Source: Clostridium aceticum
GTDB taxonomy: Bacteria; Bacillota; Clostridia; Peptostreptococcales; Natronincolaceae
Length of the DNA: 64,000 bases
Assembly (NCBI RefSeq): GCF_001042715.1
Contig: NZ_CP009687.1
Span: forward strand, 1,789,418-1,853,417
Direction of reading: 5' to 3'
The notes below the pieces were generated by a model. It ran no database searches. It saw only the letters and a list, made by a program, of their open reading frames with translations, and was not told the DNA's origin. The stretch's first letter is position 1. Every line of letters starts with the position of its first letter. The translations under genes and the position numbers were made by a program. This document shows, piece by piece, positions 39,745 to 47,883 of the stretch.

Positions 39745-41013
39745 TTATCTAGGACTCTTGTTTTTAATCTTTCCCCAATGTTCTTTAATTGATTGTTCAA
39801 ACTTATTCCTTCCATACTCATAGTAGGTTTTATTTTTAATAGGATTAGGTAGATATTGCTGCTCAACATAATGATTAGGATAATCATGAGGATAAAGATA
39901 TTTGACTTTGTTATGAACAGCTATATTTGAAGATGTATCGCATAAGTAAGGAGGTATTGGACCTACATCTAATACTCGCAAGTCGTTTAACGCAGCATTG
40001 ATAGCTTTATACGCTGTGTTGGACTTAGGTAGGGTAGATAACAATACAGTAGCTTGTGCTAAAGGAATCCTTGCTTCTGGGAGGCCTAACTGAAGGGCGG
40101 AGTCTACACATGCTTTTACAATGACAATAGCTTGAGGATAAGCTAAACCAATGTCTTCTGAGGCAATTACAAGTAATCTTCTGCAAATGGAGGTTAAATC
40201 TCCACTTTCCACCAACCGTGCTAGAGCATGAATACTTGCATCAGGATCAGAGCCACGGATGCTTTTTTGGAAATAACTCAATAAGTTATAATGACCATCC
40301 CCATCTCTGTCATAATTCATAATTTTACTCTGGGAACATTCTTTGGCTTTCTCTATATCAATAAAGATTTTTTGTGAATCATATAATGAATAGGTATTAA
40401 CGATAAGTTCTAAAATATTTAGTGCTCTCCGTAGGTCTCCACTGGATACTTCAGAAATATATTGCAGTGCTGATGCATCATAATTTATTTCTATATCTTT
40501 TTCCTCTTTTATTATAGATATAGCTCTTTTCAAGCTTTTTATTATATGCTCAACAGTGAGTTCCTTAAATTCAATAGTGATGCACCTACTGAGTATCGCC
40601 TTAAAAATGGAAAAGTTAATATTTTCTGTTGTACTACCTATCAAGGTAATATCACCATTTTCAATAAATTCAAGAATAGATTGCTGTTGGCGCTTATTAA
40701 GATAATGAATTTCATCAATATAAAGCAATATGCCATTTAAAGAATCTATTGTACCAATTTGTGAAATAATCTTTTTTATGTCATCGGTATTGGCCTGTGT
40801 ACCATTAAGTTTATAAAATTTTTTATGAGAATTTTTTGCTAAAATGTTCGCTACTGTTGTTTTCCCTGTTCCTGAAGGACCATAAAAGATCATATTGGGA
40901 AGGGTTTTAGAGGCTATAATTCTATTCATTAGTTTTTTTTCACCAATAATGTGCTCTTGACCAACAAGATCTTCTAGACAAGTAGGCCGAATTTTATCAG
41001 CTAATGGTTTCAT
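39745..41013 (-). CDS. rarA: Replication-associated recombination protein RarA (MgsA)
   Basis: A 422-residue AAA+ ATPase of the clamp-loader-like family. Motifs: LADKIRPTCLEDLVGQEHIIG, Walker A FYGPSGTGKTTVANILA, Walker B LLYIDEIHYLNKRQQ, sensor 1 LIGSTTENINFS, SGDLRRALNILEL, and the C-terminal MgsA region with FQKSIRGSDPDASIHALARL. It acts at stalled forks. In Bacillus rarA lies next to tcdA; here it is isolated inside the surface-protein island about 17 kb away. RBS AAGGAGG on the - strand. Confidence 0.95.
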   Translation of the reverse strand: MKPLADKIRPTCLEDLVGQEHIIGEKKLMNRIIASKTLPNMIFYGPSGTGKTTVANILAKNSHKKFYKLNGTQANTDDIKKIISQIGTIDSLNGILLYIDEIHYLNKRQQQSILEFIENGDITLIGSTTENINFSIFKAILSRCITIEFKELTVEHIIKSLKRAISIIKEEKDIEINYDASALQYISEVSSGDLRRALNILELIVNTYSLYDSQKIFIDIEKAKECSQSKIMNYDRDGDGHYNLLSYFQKSIRGSDPDASIHALARLVESGDLTSICRRLLVIASEDIGLAYPQAIVIVKACVDSALQLGLPEARIPLAQATVLLSTLPKSNTAYKAINAALNDLRVLDVGPIPPYLCDTSSNIAVHNKVKYLYPHDYPNHYVEQQYLPNPIKNKTYYEYGRNKFEQSIKEHWGKIKNKSPR

Positions 41014-41083
41014 GAAACAATTCCTCCTTAGAATATTATAATGATATTATATCAAAAGAATAAAGTATAAAATAACTTTTAAT

Positions 41084-41208
41084 TATAGATAAGCAAGTTC
41101 AAACTTTAATTTTGATATACACGGTCTACGGTTTCGCCCCAAAACCGTGGGCTGCAAATGTAGCCCTTAGTATATCAAAATTAAGTCCTGATGTTGTTTA
41201 TCTATATA
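41084..41208. ncRNA. Highly structured ~125-nt intergenic element (candidate RNA or palindromic repeat)
   Basis: Nested pairings: an outer stem (ATAGATAAGCAA near 41084 with TTGTTTATCTAT near 41195), an inner 15-bp perfect stem (TTAATTTTGATATAC, 41107-41121, with 41170-41184), and two apical hairpins, ACGGTTT/AAAACCGT and GGGCT/AGCCC. The result resembles a three-way junction. A separate hairpin with the features of a terminator follows at 41209-41247. No class I recognise. It lies in the 315-nt gap before the DUF3343 gene. Confidence 0.5.
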
Positions 41209-41247
41209 ATAAAACACCCAAGGTTCCATTAACCGTGGGTGTTTTAT
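41209..41247 (+). terminator. Hairpin downstream of the structured element
   Basis: ATAAAACACCCA (41209-41220) pairs perfectly with TGGGTGTTTTAT (41236-41247). The T run is short. It would end a transcript of the structured element or attenuate the DUF3343 gene. Confidence 0.6.
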
Positions 41248-41328
41248 AGTGGTAACAAGTTATAAAGCAGAACATATATTAGAAGTAAAAAGCAAATTAT
41301 CTATATCAACTTGGGAGGAATGGTTATT

Positions 41329-41619
41329 ATGCAACAAAAAAGTATAGTAGATAAATATTATATTGCTGTATTTGATTCTAGAAACCATGCAATGCAATTG
41401 CACCAACATTTAAGAAAGGCAAGACTAGATCAATTTCAGCTGATCTCTACTCCTTGTAAAATCAAGGCAGGTTGCAGTTATTCTATAAAGTTTTTAAACC
41501 TAGAGGATGCAAAAAAATTAATGGAAGAAGCAGAGAAAATAAAAAAGAAAGTTTCAAGCATTTATAGTGCTGAAAGAGTCAATAAAACTAGAGTTTTAAA
41601 AAAATTAAAGTCTATCTAA
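41329..41619 (+). CDS. DUF3343 family protein
   Basis: A 96-residue protein with the family features YYIAVFDSRNHAMQLHQHL, FQLISTPCKIKAGCSYSIKF and a basic C-terminus. DUF3343 proteins are small and often near selenium or thiol metabolism genes; the conserved Cys residues suggest a redox or transfer role, which is not established. The start at 41329 is 10 nt after GGGAGG; the upstream frame from TTG 41311 overlaps that RBS. It overlaps the convergent propeller/coil gene by 8 nt, an unusual tail-to-tail overlap. Confidence 0.82.
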   Translation: MQQKSIVDKYYIAVFDSRNHAMQLHQHLRKARLDQFQLISTPCKIKAGCSYSIKFLNLEDAKKLMEEAEKIKKKVSSIYSAERVNKTRVLKKLKSI

Positions 41620-43261
41620 AAAGATTTTTAATACGACTTATAAAACTAAAGTTTTCCTCCACATATTTCGTTGCTTCTTCTTGCAAAGTTGCTTGTTCAT
41701 TTTTGTATTCATCAAGCTTGTTTTCGAATAGACTAAATTTTTCTTGTAGATAACTTAATTCATCTTGAAGGACAGTTTTTTCTGCATTTAATACTGAGAT
41801 ATGATGATTCATTTCCTCAAACTTATTACGCAACAATTCCTTAGACGAAAAGTAATTGGTAAAAGAAGGCATATTACTAGGGTTGGTATTTTTTTCCTCT
41901 AATACCATTCGAACTTCTTCTAACTTTTCTAGTTCCCCTACCAATCTAGTAATGTGTTCTTCGATATGATCTAAAAGCACTTCAAAATCAACGATCTCAC
42001 CTTTAGTTATTACACGATCATATAGGTTTTCATGGGAGGCATCATTCTTAGCTTCATCCGTATCGGCAGTATTTAGAAGTTCTTCTGAGGTATCACAAGA
42101 ACCGGTTACGGTGGTTTGATCCTGTTCCTCTAATGAAGGAGAACTATCCTCTTTAGCTATTGGGCTAGATACATGACTTTTAATATTAATGTTATTAATA
42201 GGTTTTGTTGGCATAAGTTTTGTTCCAAATATTGTTATAGCATCATCAAGTATCTCGCCATAAACATACTGAACTTTATAATTATTCCTCTCATATTCAT
42301 GATTCGTAGAATATCTGATCAATGATGGATGATCAGTTTTATAAGATTTATTTCTACTGATAGCTGTCCAGTTAATACCGTAGTCTTCTGAAATAATTTC
42401 ATTAATGGTATTGCCTTGTTTACTTAGAACTTTTAAAAAGTGGCCCTCTTGCAACAGTATAGGAGATAGGTTATTGGTGTTTTTACTAGACAAAGTTTTA
42501 GGGTTGGACCATCTAGACTTATGATGAATAATATTTGATTTATTCTTATATTTTAGGGTGAAATTATTTTTTTCAATAGTACACCATATTAAGTGGAGAT
42601 TATCTTTTTTATCGATTAGTATAGCAGAGTGAGAATGGTCTTCCTCTAGGTTACTGATTAACTCAGCATTATTCCACTTTTTATTAAAAGCACTAAATTT
42701 ACTATAATACAATTGATGGTTATTTCTATAAAAAACTTTGTACACAATATGGAGATTGTTCATACTATCAATATCCACTTTATAAGGGCTAGGATATTTA
42801 CCAGTAAGATAAGTTGTGATCGTTGATTTATCTATACCTTGTTCGTTCCAATACAGGTGTTCAATAGAAGAAACCATTGAATTCAACAAATTAGTTTTCA
42901 TACAAAAAATATGTGTATAATCGTTGAGTACCAGTAAAAATAAATACCTATAAATATTAGATTTTATATCCAGTTTAGTGATGAATTTATGCTTCCAATG
43001 GCTGTCTGAACCTATATAATAAAGCATATTACCTTGCTTTGTTATACAAATTAAATGCAGCTGATTTTTAGCATCAATAGTTGCCGAAAAGTCTATAACC
43101 ATTTCAGTAGTTAAATTTTCGCTTTTTACTAAAACACCTACTTCATTGTAAAGATGATAGCGAATTTCCTGGTTTTTAGTTAAGTAGAAATAATAAGAAT
43201 AGTTTTCTTGTGTTTTTATAAGAAAGTGTTGTGTTCGGTAAGATAGATGCATATATTTCAC
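41612..43261 (-). CDS. Fused BNR-like repeat/coiled-coil protein
   Basis: A 549-residue protein. Residues 1-355 are beta-strand repeats like those of 37451-38476 (IDAKNQLHLICITKQG, IDKKDNLHLIWCTIEK, ISEDYGINWTAIS). Residues 360-430 are a Ser/Thr/Glu-rich linker, and residues 430-535 are a coiled coil ending in ENFSFISRIKNLFR. It is the one-chain counterpart of the split pair at 37035-38476. No signal peptide or transmembrane helix. The mix of propeller-like and coiled-coil parts suggests a scaffold that displays a binding head. Divergent from 43375. Confidence 0.7.
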   Translation of the reverse strand: MKYMHLSYRTQHFLIKTQENYSYYFYLTKNQEIRYHLYNEVGVLVKSENLTTEMVIDFSATIDAKNQLHLICITKQGNMLYYIGSDSHWKHKFITKLDIKSNIYRYLFLLVLNDYTHIFCMKTNLLNSMVSSIEHLYWNEQGIDKSTITTYLTGKYPSPYKVDIDSMNNLHIVYKVFYRNNHQLYYSKFSAFNKKWNNAELISNLEEDHSHSAILIDKKDNLHLIWCTIEKNNFTLKYKNKSNIIHHKSRWSNPKTLSSKNTNNLSPILLQEGHFLKVLSKQGNTINEIISEDYGINWTAISRNKSYKTDHPSLIRYSTNHEYERNNYKVQYVYGEILDDAITIFGTKLMPTKPINNINIKSHVSSPIAKEDSSPSLEEQDQTTVTGSCDTSEELLNTADTDEAKNDASHENLYDRVITKGEIVDFEVLLDHIEEHITRLVGELEKLEEVRMVLEEKNTNPSNMPSFTNYFSSKELLRNKFEEMNHHISVLNAEKTVLQDELSYLQEKFSLFENKLDEYKNEQATLQEEATKYVEENFSFISRIKNLFR

Positions 43262-43284
43262 ATCCTTTTTATTATAAATTTATC

Positions 43285-43311
43285 ACAAATATTTCTTTAC
43301 TCCATACTATG
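43285..43311 (+). promoter_or_regulatory. SigK-like promoter before the first paralogue
   Basis: ACA (43285) then CATACTATGATA (43303 on), with AC-to-CATA spacing of 16 nt. It deviates from CATAnnnTA at the last base. The same geometry and the same ATGATA tail occur at 44158, in front of the second paralogue. Confidence 0.4.
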
Positions 43312-43374
43312 ATAGTAAAAGTTAATTTATTATTAATTTATAAGTTATCTATAAGTAAATAAGGGGGAATAAAA

Positions 43375-44031
43375 GTGAGCGAAATAATTAACCCAGATAT
43401 GAACCTACAACAAGACCCATATTTTCCAGATTTTCAGCCAGTATGTATTATAGCTGATAAAGTTTATGCACACTGTCAGCAAAGAGAATGCTTTGAAGAA
43501 ATTGCAGTACAACTTCCAGCAGGAGGACCTTTTGAGTTTGTAAACATTACCTTTAATGCAGGAGAAATTATTGACGGTACACTCATGATAACACCAATAA
43601 AAAATCGTCCAAACTTCAGTAGAGTACGCTTCAGAGTAAGAGTTACTTTTATACTACAGGTAAGAAACACAATGACAGGAGTTGTTATTAATATTCCTGG
43701 AGAATTACCAGAGATTCAAAAAGATATCGTACTATTTATGCCAGAGGCAAGAGATGAATTTGAATTCCAAATTGTAATAGAGACAGCATCACAGCTTTTA
43801 ACAGAACCAATACAAGAAAAAGAATGTTTAATATTTGCAGTGGGGGTATTTATTATAATAAAAGTAGTGGGTAAAGTGCAACTGCTTATACCAGAGTTCG
43901 GATTCTGTCCTGAACCACCAGAATGTGAAGACTTTAATGGTGAATTGGTATGTATTGAATTTGAAACAGTACCATTCCCAGAATTTTTCCCAAGACAGTT
44001 AGAAAACATTCCTACAGATGAACTGTCCTAG
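43375..44031 (+). CDS. Small Cys-containing surface protein, paralogue 1
   Basis: A 218-residue protein with a GTG start after AAGGGGG. It is nearly colinear with 44225-44866 and with the last ~200 residues of 47884-51240. Shared motifs are CIIADKVYAHCQQREC, IIDGTLMITPIKNRPNFSRVRF, EARDEFEFQIVIETASQLL, GVFIIIKVVGKVQLLIPEFG and FCPEPPEC. Conserved cysteines at both ends may crosslink. The domain is reminiscent of DUF3794/SPOCS-style coat proteins, but I cannot assign it to a named family. No signal peptide. Probable spore-surface structural protein, by inference from promoter form and neighbours. Confidence 0.75.
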   Translation: MSEIINPDMNLQQDPYFPDFQPVCIIADKVYAHCQQRECFEEIAVQLPAGGPFEFVNITFNAGEIIDGTLMITPIKNRPNFSRVRFRVRVTFILQVRNTMTGVVINIPGELPEIQKDIVLFMPEARDEFEFQIVIETASQLLTEPIQEKECLIFAVGVFIIIKVVGKVQLLIPEFGFCPEPPECEDFNGELVCIEFETVPFPEFFPRQLENIPTDELS

Positions 44032-44096
44032 AGAATGATTTACAAAAAATCTTTAGCTAACCATTTAGCTGAGTATAGAGAAATGTAAAATAAGTT

Positions 44097-44132
44097 GAGA
44101 GAATTCTTTAAACAAAAAGAATTCTCTTTTTT
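44097..44132 (+). terminator. Intrinsic terminator after paralogue 1
   Basis: GAGAGAATTCTTT pairs with AAAGAATTCTC and is followed by a T run. Confidence 0.88.
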
Positions 44133-44157
44133 AAAATTTCTTTTTATCTAAACTGTA

Positions 44158-44184
44158 ACACAAAATTAATCACTACATATAATG
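44158..44184 (+). promoter_or_regulatory. SigK-like promoter before the second paralogue
   Basis: ACA (44158) and CATATAATGATA (44176 on) with the same spacing as at 43285. Also close to a SigE -10 (CATACAnT). Supports sporulation-time expression, tentatively. Confidence 0.4.
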
Positions 44185-44224
44185 ATATTGTATAGGAAAT
44201 TAGCATGAGTAAGGAGGGTATAAA

Positions 44225-44866
44225 ATGGACTCATTGAATCTGCAGCAGGATCCATATTTTCCAGACTTTCAACCAGTATGCATTATAGCAGATAAAGTCT
44301 ATGCACACTGTCAGCAAAGAGAATGTTTTGAGGAAATAGTAGCACGACTACCTGAAGGAGGACCTTTTGAGTTTGTAGACATTTTTTTTCATCCAGGAGA
44401 AATTATTGATGGAACACTGATGATAACACCAATAAAAAACAGACCAAACTTTAGTAGAGTACGTTTTAAAGTAAGTATCTGTTACACATTAAGAGTAAAG
44501 AATACTGAGACAGGTATGGTGATATGTATACCTGGAGTGTTACCTCCAATACAAAAGGATATTGTATTATATTTACCAGAAGCAAGAGATGAGTTTGTGT
44601 TCAAAATTGTAATCGAAACAGCATCACAGCTTTTAGCAGAACCAATGCAAGAAAAAGAATGTTTGACATTTGCAGTAGGTGTATTTATCATAATCAAAGT
44701 AGTAGGTAAAGTACAGCTACTTATACCAGAATTTGGATTCTGTCCTGAACCACCAGAGTGTGAAGAGTTTGCACCAGACGACATATGTGAAGTATTTGAA
44801 ATGGAACCATTCCCTCAGTTCTTCCCAAGACAGCTTGAAGACATGGATTCAGAAGAGTTTTTCTAG
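44225..44866 (+). CDS. Small Cys-containing surface protein, paralogue 2
   Basis: A 213-residue tandem duplicate of the 43375 protein, differing mainly in the strand after RVRF and near the C-terminus (ends EDMDSEEFF). The conserved cysteines at CIIADKVYAHCQQREC and FCPEPPEC are kept. RBS AAGGAGGG. It has its own sporulation-type promoter candidate and terminators on both sides, so each copy is a separate unit. The retained sequence suggests a recent duplication with selection for the fold. Confidence 0.75.
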   Translation: MDSLNLQQDPYFPDFQPVCIIADKVYAHCQQRECFEEIVARLPEGGPFEFVDIFFHPGEIIDGTLMITPIKNRPNFSRVRFKVSICYTLRVKNTETGMVICIPGVLPPIQKDIVLYLPEARDEFVFKIVIETASQLLAEPMQEKECLTFAVGVFIIIKVVGKVQLLIPEFGFCPEPPECEEFAPDDICEVFEMEPFPQFFPRQLEDMDSEEFF

Positions 44867-44900
44867 CATAAAAAACTGCCTAAGGCAGTTTTTTATGCTA
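44864..44900. terminator. Bidirectional terminator overlapping a stop codon
   Basis: A perfect 17-bp stem (44864-44880 with 44884-44900) has a 3-nt loop and includes the TAG of paralogue 2. T-runs occur on both strands, serving the convergent CAP gene as well. Confidence 0.9.
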
Positions 44901-44914
44901 TATATAATACACAA

Positions 44915-45685
44915 TTATTTTTGAATAAACATTTGTGTATAGTGTCTATTATGAATACCTATTCCAATGTGTGTAAAGTTTGGATTAAGGATATTATTTC
45001 TATGCCCCTCAGAGTTCATAAAAGCATTATGAGCACCACTTACACTAGAATTAATAGCAATGTTCTCAGCAGCAGATCTATACTGAATTCCAAAGTTTCT
45101 CATCATATCAAAAGGTGACCCGTAGGTAGGTGAAGTATGAGAAAAATAATTATTATCCTGCATATCCTTAGATTTAACCCTTGCTACATAAGATAAATCT
45201 ACATCAATAGCTAATGGTTGTAATCCAGCTTGTCTTCTAGCTTGATTTACATACTCAACCATTTCAACTTCAGCAGCTGTTAAGGCATGTCTAGCATTTG
45301 ATGTGTTTTGTGCAGCTGTAGCGTTGTTCACAGTGGTATTTTGTGCAGGTGCAGGTTGCTGTGCTGGTGTACTTGGTGGAGGTGTTGTGGGGCTTGCAGC
45401 TGGCGTTGTTGGATTTGCAGCTGGTGCTTGTACTTCTTGAGGTTGATTTACAGAATTGTTTGCTGGTGTATTACCTTGTGTTGTAGTAGTTCTGTTGTTG
45501 GCAACAAATCTTACAGCATTAAATCTATATCTGTTATTAACGCTGGTATTTCTTGTTACCCTATAAGTGGTGGTAATCCTTTGATTACTGAAGGTACTTG
45601 CATTGACTGCAACAGCTGTTGAAAACAACAAGGCAGTTGTAAGTACAGGAACTACTAATTTCTTAGTAAACTTTGACTTATTCAT
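44915..45685 (-). CDS. CAP/SCP domain secreted protein (YkwD-like)
   Basis: A 256-residue protein with an N-terminal signal peptide (KKLVVPVLTTALLFSTAVAV), a Pro/Ala/Thr/Asn-rich linker (about residues 60-130) and a C-terminal CAP domain of the YkwD type: VEYVNQARRQAGLQPL, SYVARVKSKDMQDNNYFSH, AAENIAIN, MNSEGHRNNILNPNFTHIGIG. Such proteins are extracellular or spore-associated (SafA/YkwD-like), and their enzymatic role is unclear. It lies convergent with paralogue 2. RBS GGAGTGA on the - strand. Confidence 0.9.
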   Translation of the reverse strand: MNKSKFTKKLVVPVLTTALLFSTAVAVNASTFSNQRITTTYRVTRNTSVNNRYRFNAVRFVANNRTTTTQGNTPANNSVNQPQEVQAPAANPTTPAASPTTPPPSTPAQQPAPAQNTTVNNATAAQNTSNARHALTAAEVEMVEYVNQARRQAGLQPLAIDVDLSYVARVKSKDMQDNNYFSHTSPTYGSPFDMMRNFGIQYRSAAENIAINSSVSGAHNAFMNSEGHRNNILNPNFTHIGIGIHNRHYTQMFIQK

Positions 45686-45772
45686 ACAAAAATCACTCCT
45701 TAAATTATTATGTTAACCTTGTTCACTATAATACAAGAGTTAAGTGAAAATTTCAATAGTATCTCCTAAATA

Positions 45773-45795
45773 CTTCCATATGTAATATATGGAAG
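45773..45795. promoter_or_regulatory. Inverted repeat between CAP and glycosyltransferase genes
   Basis: CTTCCATAT and ATATGGAAG, separated by 5 nt, form a perfect 9-bp dyad 53 nt before the glycosyltransferase ATG and 87 nt before the divergent CAP gene. Candidate operator. Confidence 0.35.
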
Positions 45796-45825
45796 TTTCT
45801 GAGAAAAACAATGAGAGGTGAGGAA

Positions 45826-46830
45826 ATGCTAAAAATAATATGTATTTCATCAGTAAACTATGAGTGGATGTACCAAAGACCCCAGCAGCTGATGAAGGGG
45901 TTGAGTGAGAGAGGTTGGAAAGTGATTTACTGTAATAAAAGTCAAAGAAAAGATAAGTACTTAGAAGTTTTATCAGAAAACCTTACAATTTGCCATGATA
46001 TGAAAAAATTAGTAGAAAGTCAGGAAGAGGCAGATATTGTTTGGGTGATAGATCCAAGACAAAAACATCTTAAGGGACTTTTTAAAGAAAAGCTATTTGT
46101 CTATGATTGTGTGGATGATTTTCCTTTTCTTCAAAATGCCCACTACAAGATGCTGAAGGTTGCCGATATTGTATTGGCTACATCTAAGCCCTTATATCAT
46201 GCAATAGCTAAATATAAAAGAAATTTACATTTGGTACCAAATGGATGTGACTATCAGCACTTTACTGAAACAAAGAAATTTCCTATAGATAGCCAAGCAA
46301 AGAATTCTTTGGGAGTTATTGGTTATATAGGGGCTTTAGCACCATGGGTTGATTATAAATTGTTAGAATTAATAGCTGAAAGAAAACCTGACTATACATT
46401 GCTACTAGTAGGAGCGTCTTTGGGAAATGTAGAGATACCAAAAAGCAATAACATAGTATATTTGGGACATCAAGACTATGCTAGAATTCCTTCTTATTTA
46501 AGTATGATGGATGTTACACTGATCCCTTTCAAAAAAAATAAAATAACCTACGCTACGAATCCAATAAAAATGTATGAATACTTATCTCAAGGAAAACCCA
46601 TTATAAGTACTGCTTTACCAGAAGTTTTACCTTTTTCTAAATATCTATATGTTGCTAGAAACCATGAAGATTTTGTAGATCATATCGATAAGGCTTTAGC
46701 AGAAGATGACCCTAAAATCTTAGCTAGAAGAAAAGAAATAGCAAAGTTAAATGCATGGGAAAAAAGAGTAGAAAGTATTGAAGAAATTATTTTTTCTTAT
46801 TTAAAGAACTTACAGAAGGTGAGTAGATGA
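45826..46830 (+). CDS. Glycosyltransferase, GT-B type
   Basis: A 334-residue GT-B protein, starting MLKIICISSVNYEWMYQRPQ after GAGAGGTGAGG. It has the acceptor-side start (QRPQQLMKGLSERGWKVIYC), LHLVPNGCDYQHF, GVIGYIGALAPWVDYKLLEL and the donor-side glutamate region NPIKMYEYLSQGKPIISTAL. This fits the family of GT4/GT1-like transferases in spore-coat and exopolysaccharide loci. It overlaps the next GT by 4 nt, so the two work in one unit with the DUF11-repeat protein downstream. Sugar unknown. Alternative start 45811. Confidence 0.88.
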   Translation: MLKIICISSVNYEWMYQRPQQLMKGLSERGWKVIYCNKSQRKDKYLEVLSENLTICHDMKKLVESQEEADIVWVIDPRQKHLKGLFKEKLFVYDCVDDFPFLQNAHYKMLKVADIVLATSKPLYHAIAKYKRNLHLVPNGCDYQHFTETKKFPIDSQAKNSLGVIGYIGALAPWVDYKLLELIAERKPDYTLLLVGASLGNVEIPKSNNIVYLGHQDYARIPSYLSMMDVTLIPFKKNKITYATNPIKMYEYLSQGKPIISTALPEVLPFSKYLYVARNHEDFVDHIDKALAEDDPKILARRKEIAKLNAWEKRVESIEEIIFSYLKNLQKVSR

Positions 46831-47831
46831 AGGTTTTAATATATATTCGTCAAGACTACCAAGAAAACATTGCAGGTGATAGTATTTTAGTTTTGAAAAC
46901 AAAAGAATATCTTATGGGAACTGGGATAAAGATTGAAGTTTCTAGCGATCCCAATAAGGATCTAAAAAAATATGATGTAATTCATCTATTTAATACAATA
47001 AACATACTGGAAACTTACAAATTTTTTATAAATGCAGTAAAGTATAAAAAGAAAATAGTGCTAACACCCATATATTGGAATTATGCAAAATATCTTCCTA
47101 TTGATTCTATGAAGTCTTTAAAAACAAGTTATTGGAAAAGTCATCATCCATTACGAAAAGAAGTTCTTGCGGGTGTGGATTTGCTTTTACCTAGTTCTGA
47201 AATTGAAATGAGGCAAATAGAGAAGGATTTTAATATAGTCACACCCTATAAAGTAGTTTTTAATGGGGTAGATAAAGTCTTTGCTGAAGGCAAAAAAGAA
47301 AATTTTCTAAAACAAATTCACATAGATAATTTTGTGTTATCAGTAGGCAGAATTTCTCCTCATAAAAATCAGTTAACCTTAGCTAGGGTTACAAAAAAGT
47401 TAGGCCTTCCTCTTGTATTGGTGGGTCCAATCAATGACTTAAATTACTATCACCAATGTATGCAGGCTAATAAAGATATTGTATACCTGCATAAAACAAA
47501 CCATGCAAATTTAAAGGATATCTACGATGCTGCTAAAGTCCATGCTTTGATTAGCTGGTATGAAATTCCTGGGTTAACCAGCCTAGAGGCAGCCTTAGGA
47601 GGGTGCAATATAGTTACAACAAAAGAGGGTAGCACAAAAGAATACTTTAAAGCCTATGCTTCCTATGTGGACCCCTATGATTTGATAGATATAGAAAATA
47701 AAATACTAAAATCATTTAAAGAGTCTTTTAATGCTGATCTTAAGAAATACATCTTAGAAAATTTCTTATGGGAAAAGGTTATAAAAGAACTTATACGCTG
47801 TTACGACTATGTAACAAAAATCACAGGGTAG
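46827..47831 (+). CDS. Glycosyltransferase, GT4-like
   Basis: A 334-residue GT-B transferase. Motifs: VLIYIRQDYQENIAGDSIL at the start, VDLLLPSSEIEMRQIEKDF, VVFNGVDKVF, FVLSVGRISPHKNQLTLA, and the donor-side region LISWYEIPGLTSLEAALGGC (E-x7-E type). The 4-nt overlap with the previous GT and 52-nt gap to the DUF11 gene suggest they glycosylate that protein or a linked polymer. Cytoplasmic, no membrane segments. Confidence 0.88.
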   Translation: MKVLIYIRQDYQENIAGDSILVLKTKEYLMGTGIKIEVSSDPNKDLKKYDVIHLFNTINILETYKFFINAVKYKKKIVLTPIYWNYAKYLPIDSMKSLKTSYWKSHHPLRKEVLAGVDLLLPSSEIEMRQIEKDFNIVTPYKVVFNGVDKVFAEGKKENFLKQIHIDNFVLSVGRISPHKNQLTLARVTKKLGLPLVLVGPINDLNYYHQCMQANKDIVYLHKTNHANLKDIYDAAKVHALISWYEIPGLTSLEAALGGCNIVTTKEGSTKEYFKAYASYVDPYDLIDIENKILKSFKESFNADLKKYILENFLWEKVIKELIRCYDYVTKITG

Positions 47832-47883
47832 GAATATAATTTAATTAAAGCAATTTTTATAAATAAATAGGATGGTGATATAA

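Noticed and set aside
41084-41208. A self-cleaving ribozyme in the nested-stem element
   Set aside because: I looked for hammerhead and twister cores and saw no matching conserved loops.
37451-43261. Active sialidases
   Set aside because: The BNR-like repeats are present, but no Arg triad or RIP motif is visible, so only a propeller-like fold is claimed.
45308-45622. A 104-residue Cys/Trp-rich ORF opposite the CAP gene
   Set aside because: It mirrors the Pro/Ala/Thr/Asn-rich linker and lacks an RBS. Composition is an artefact.
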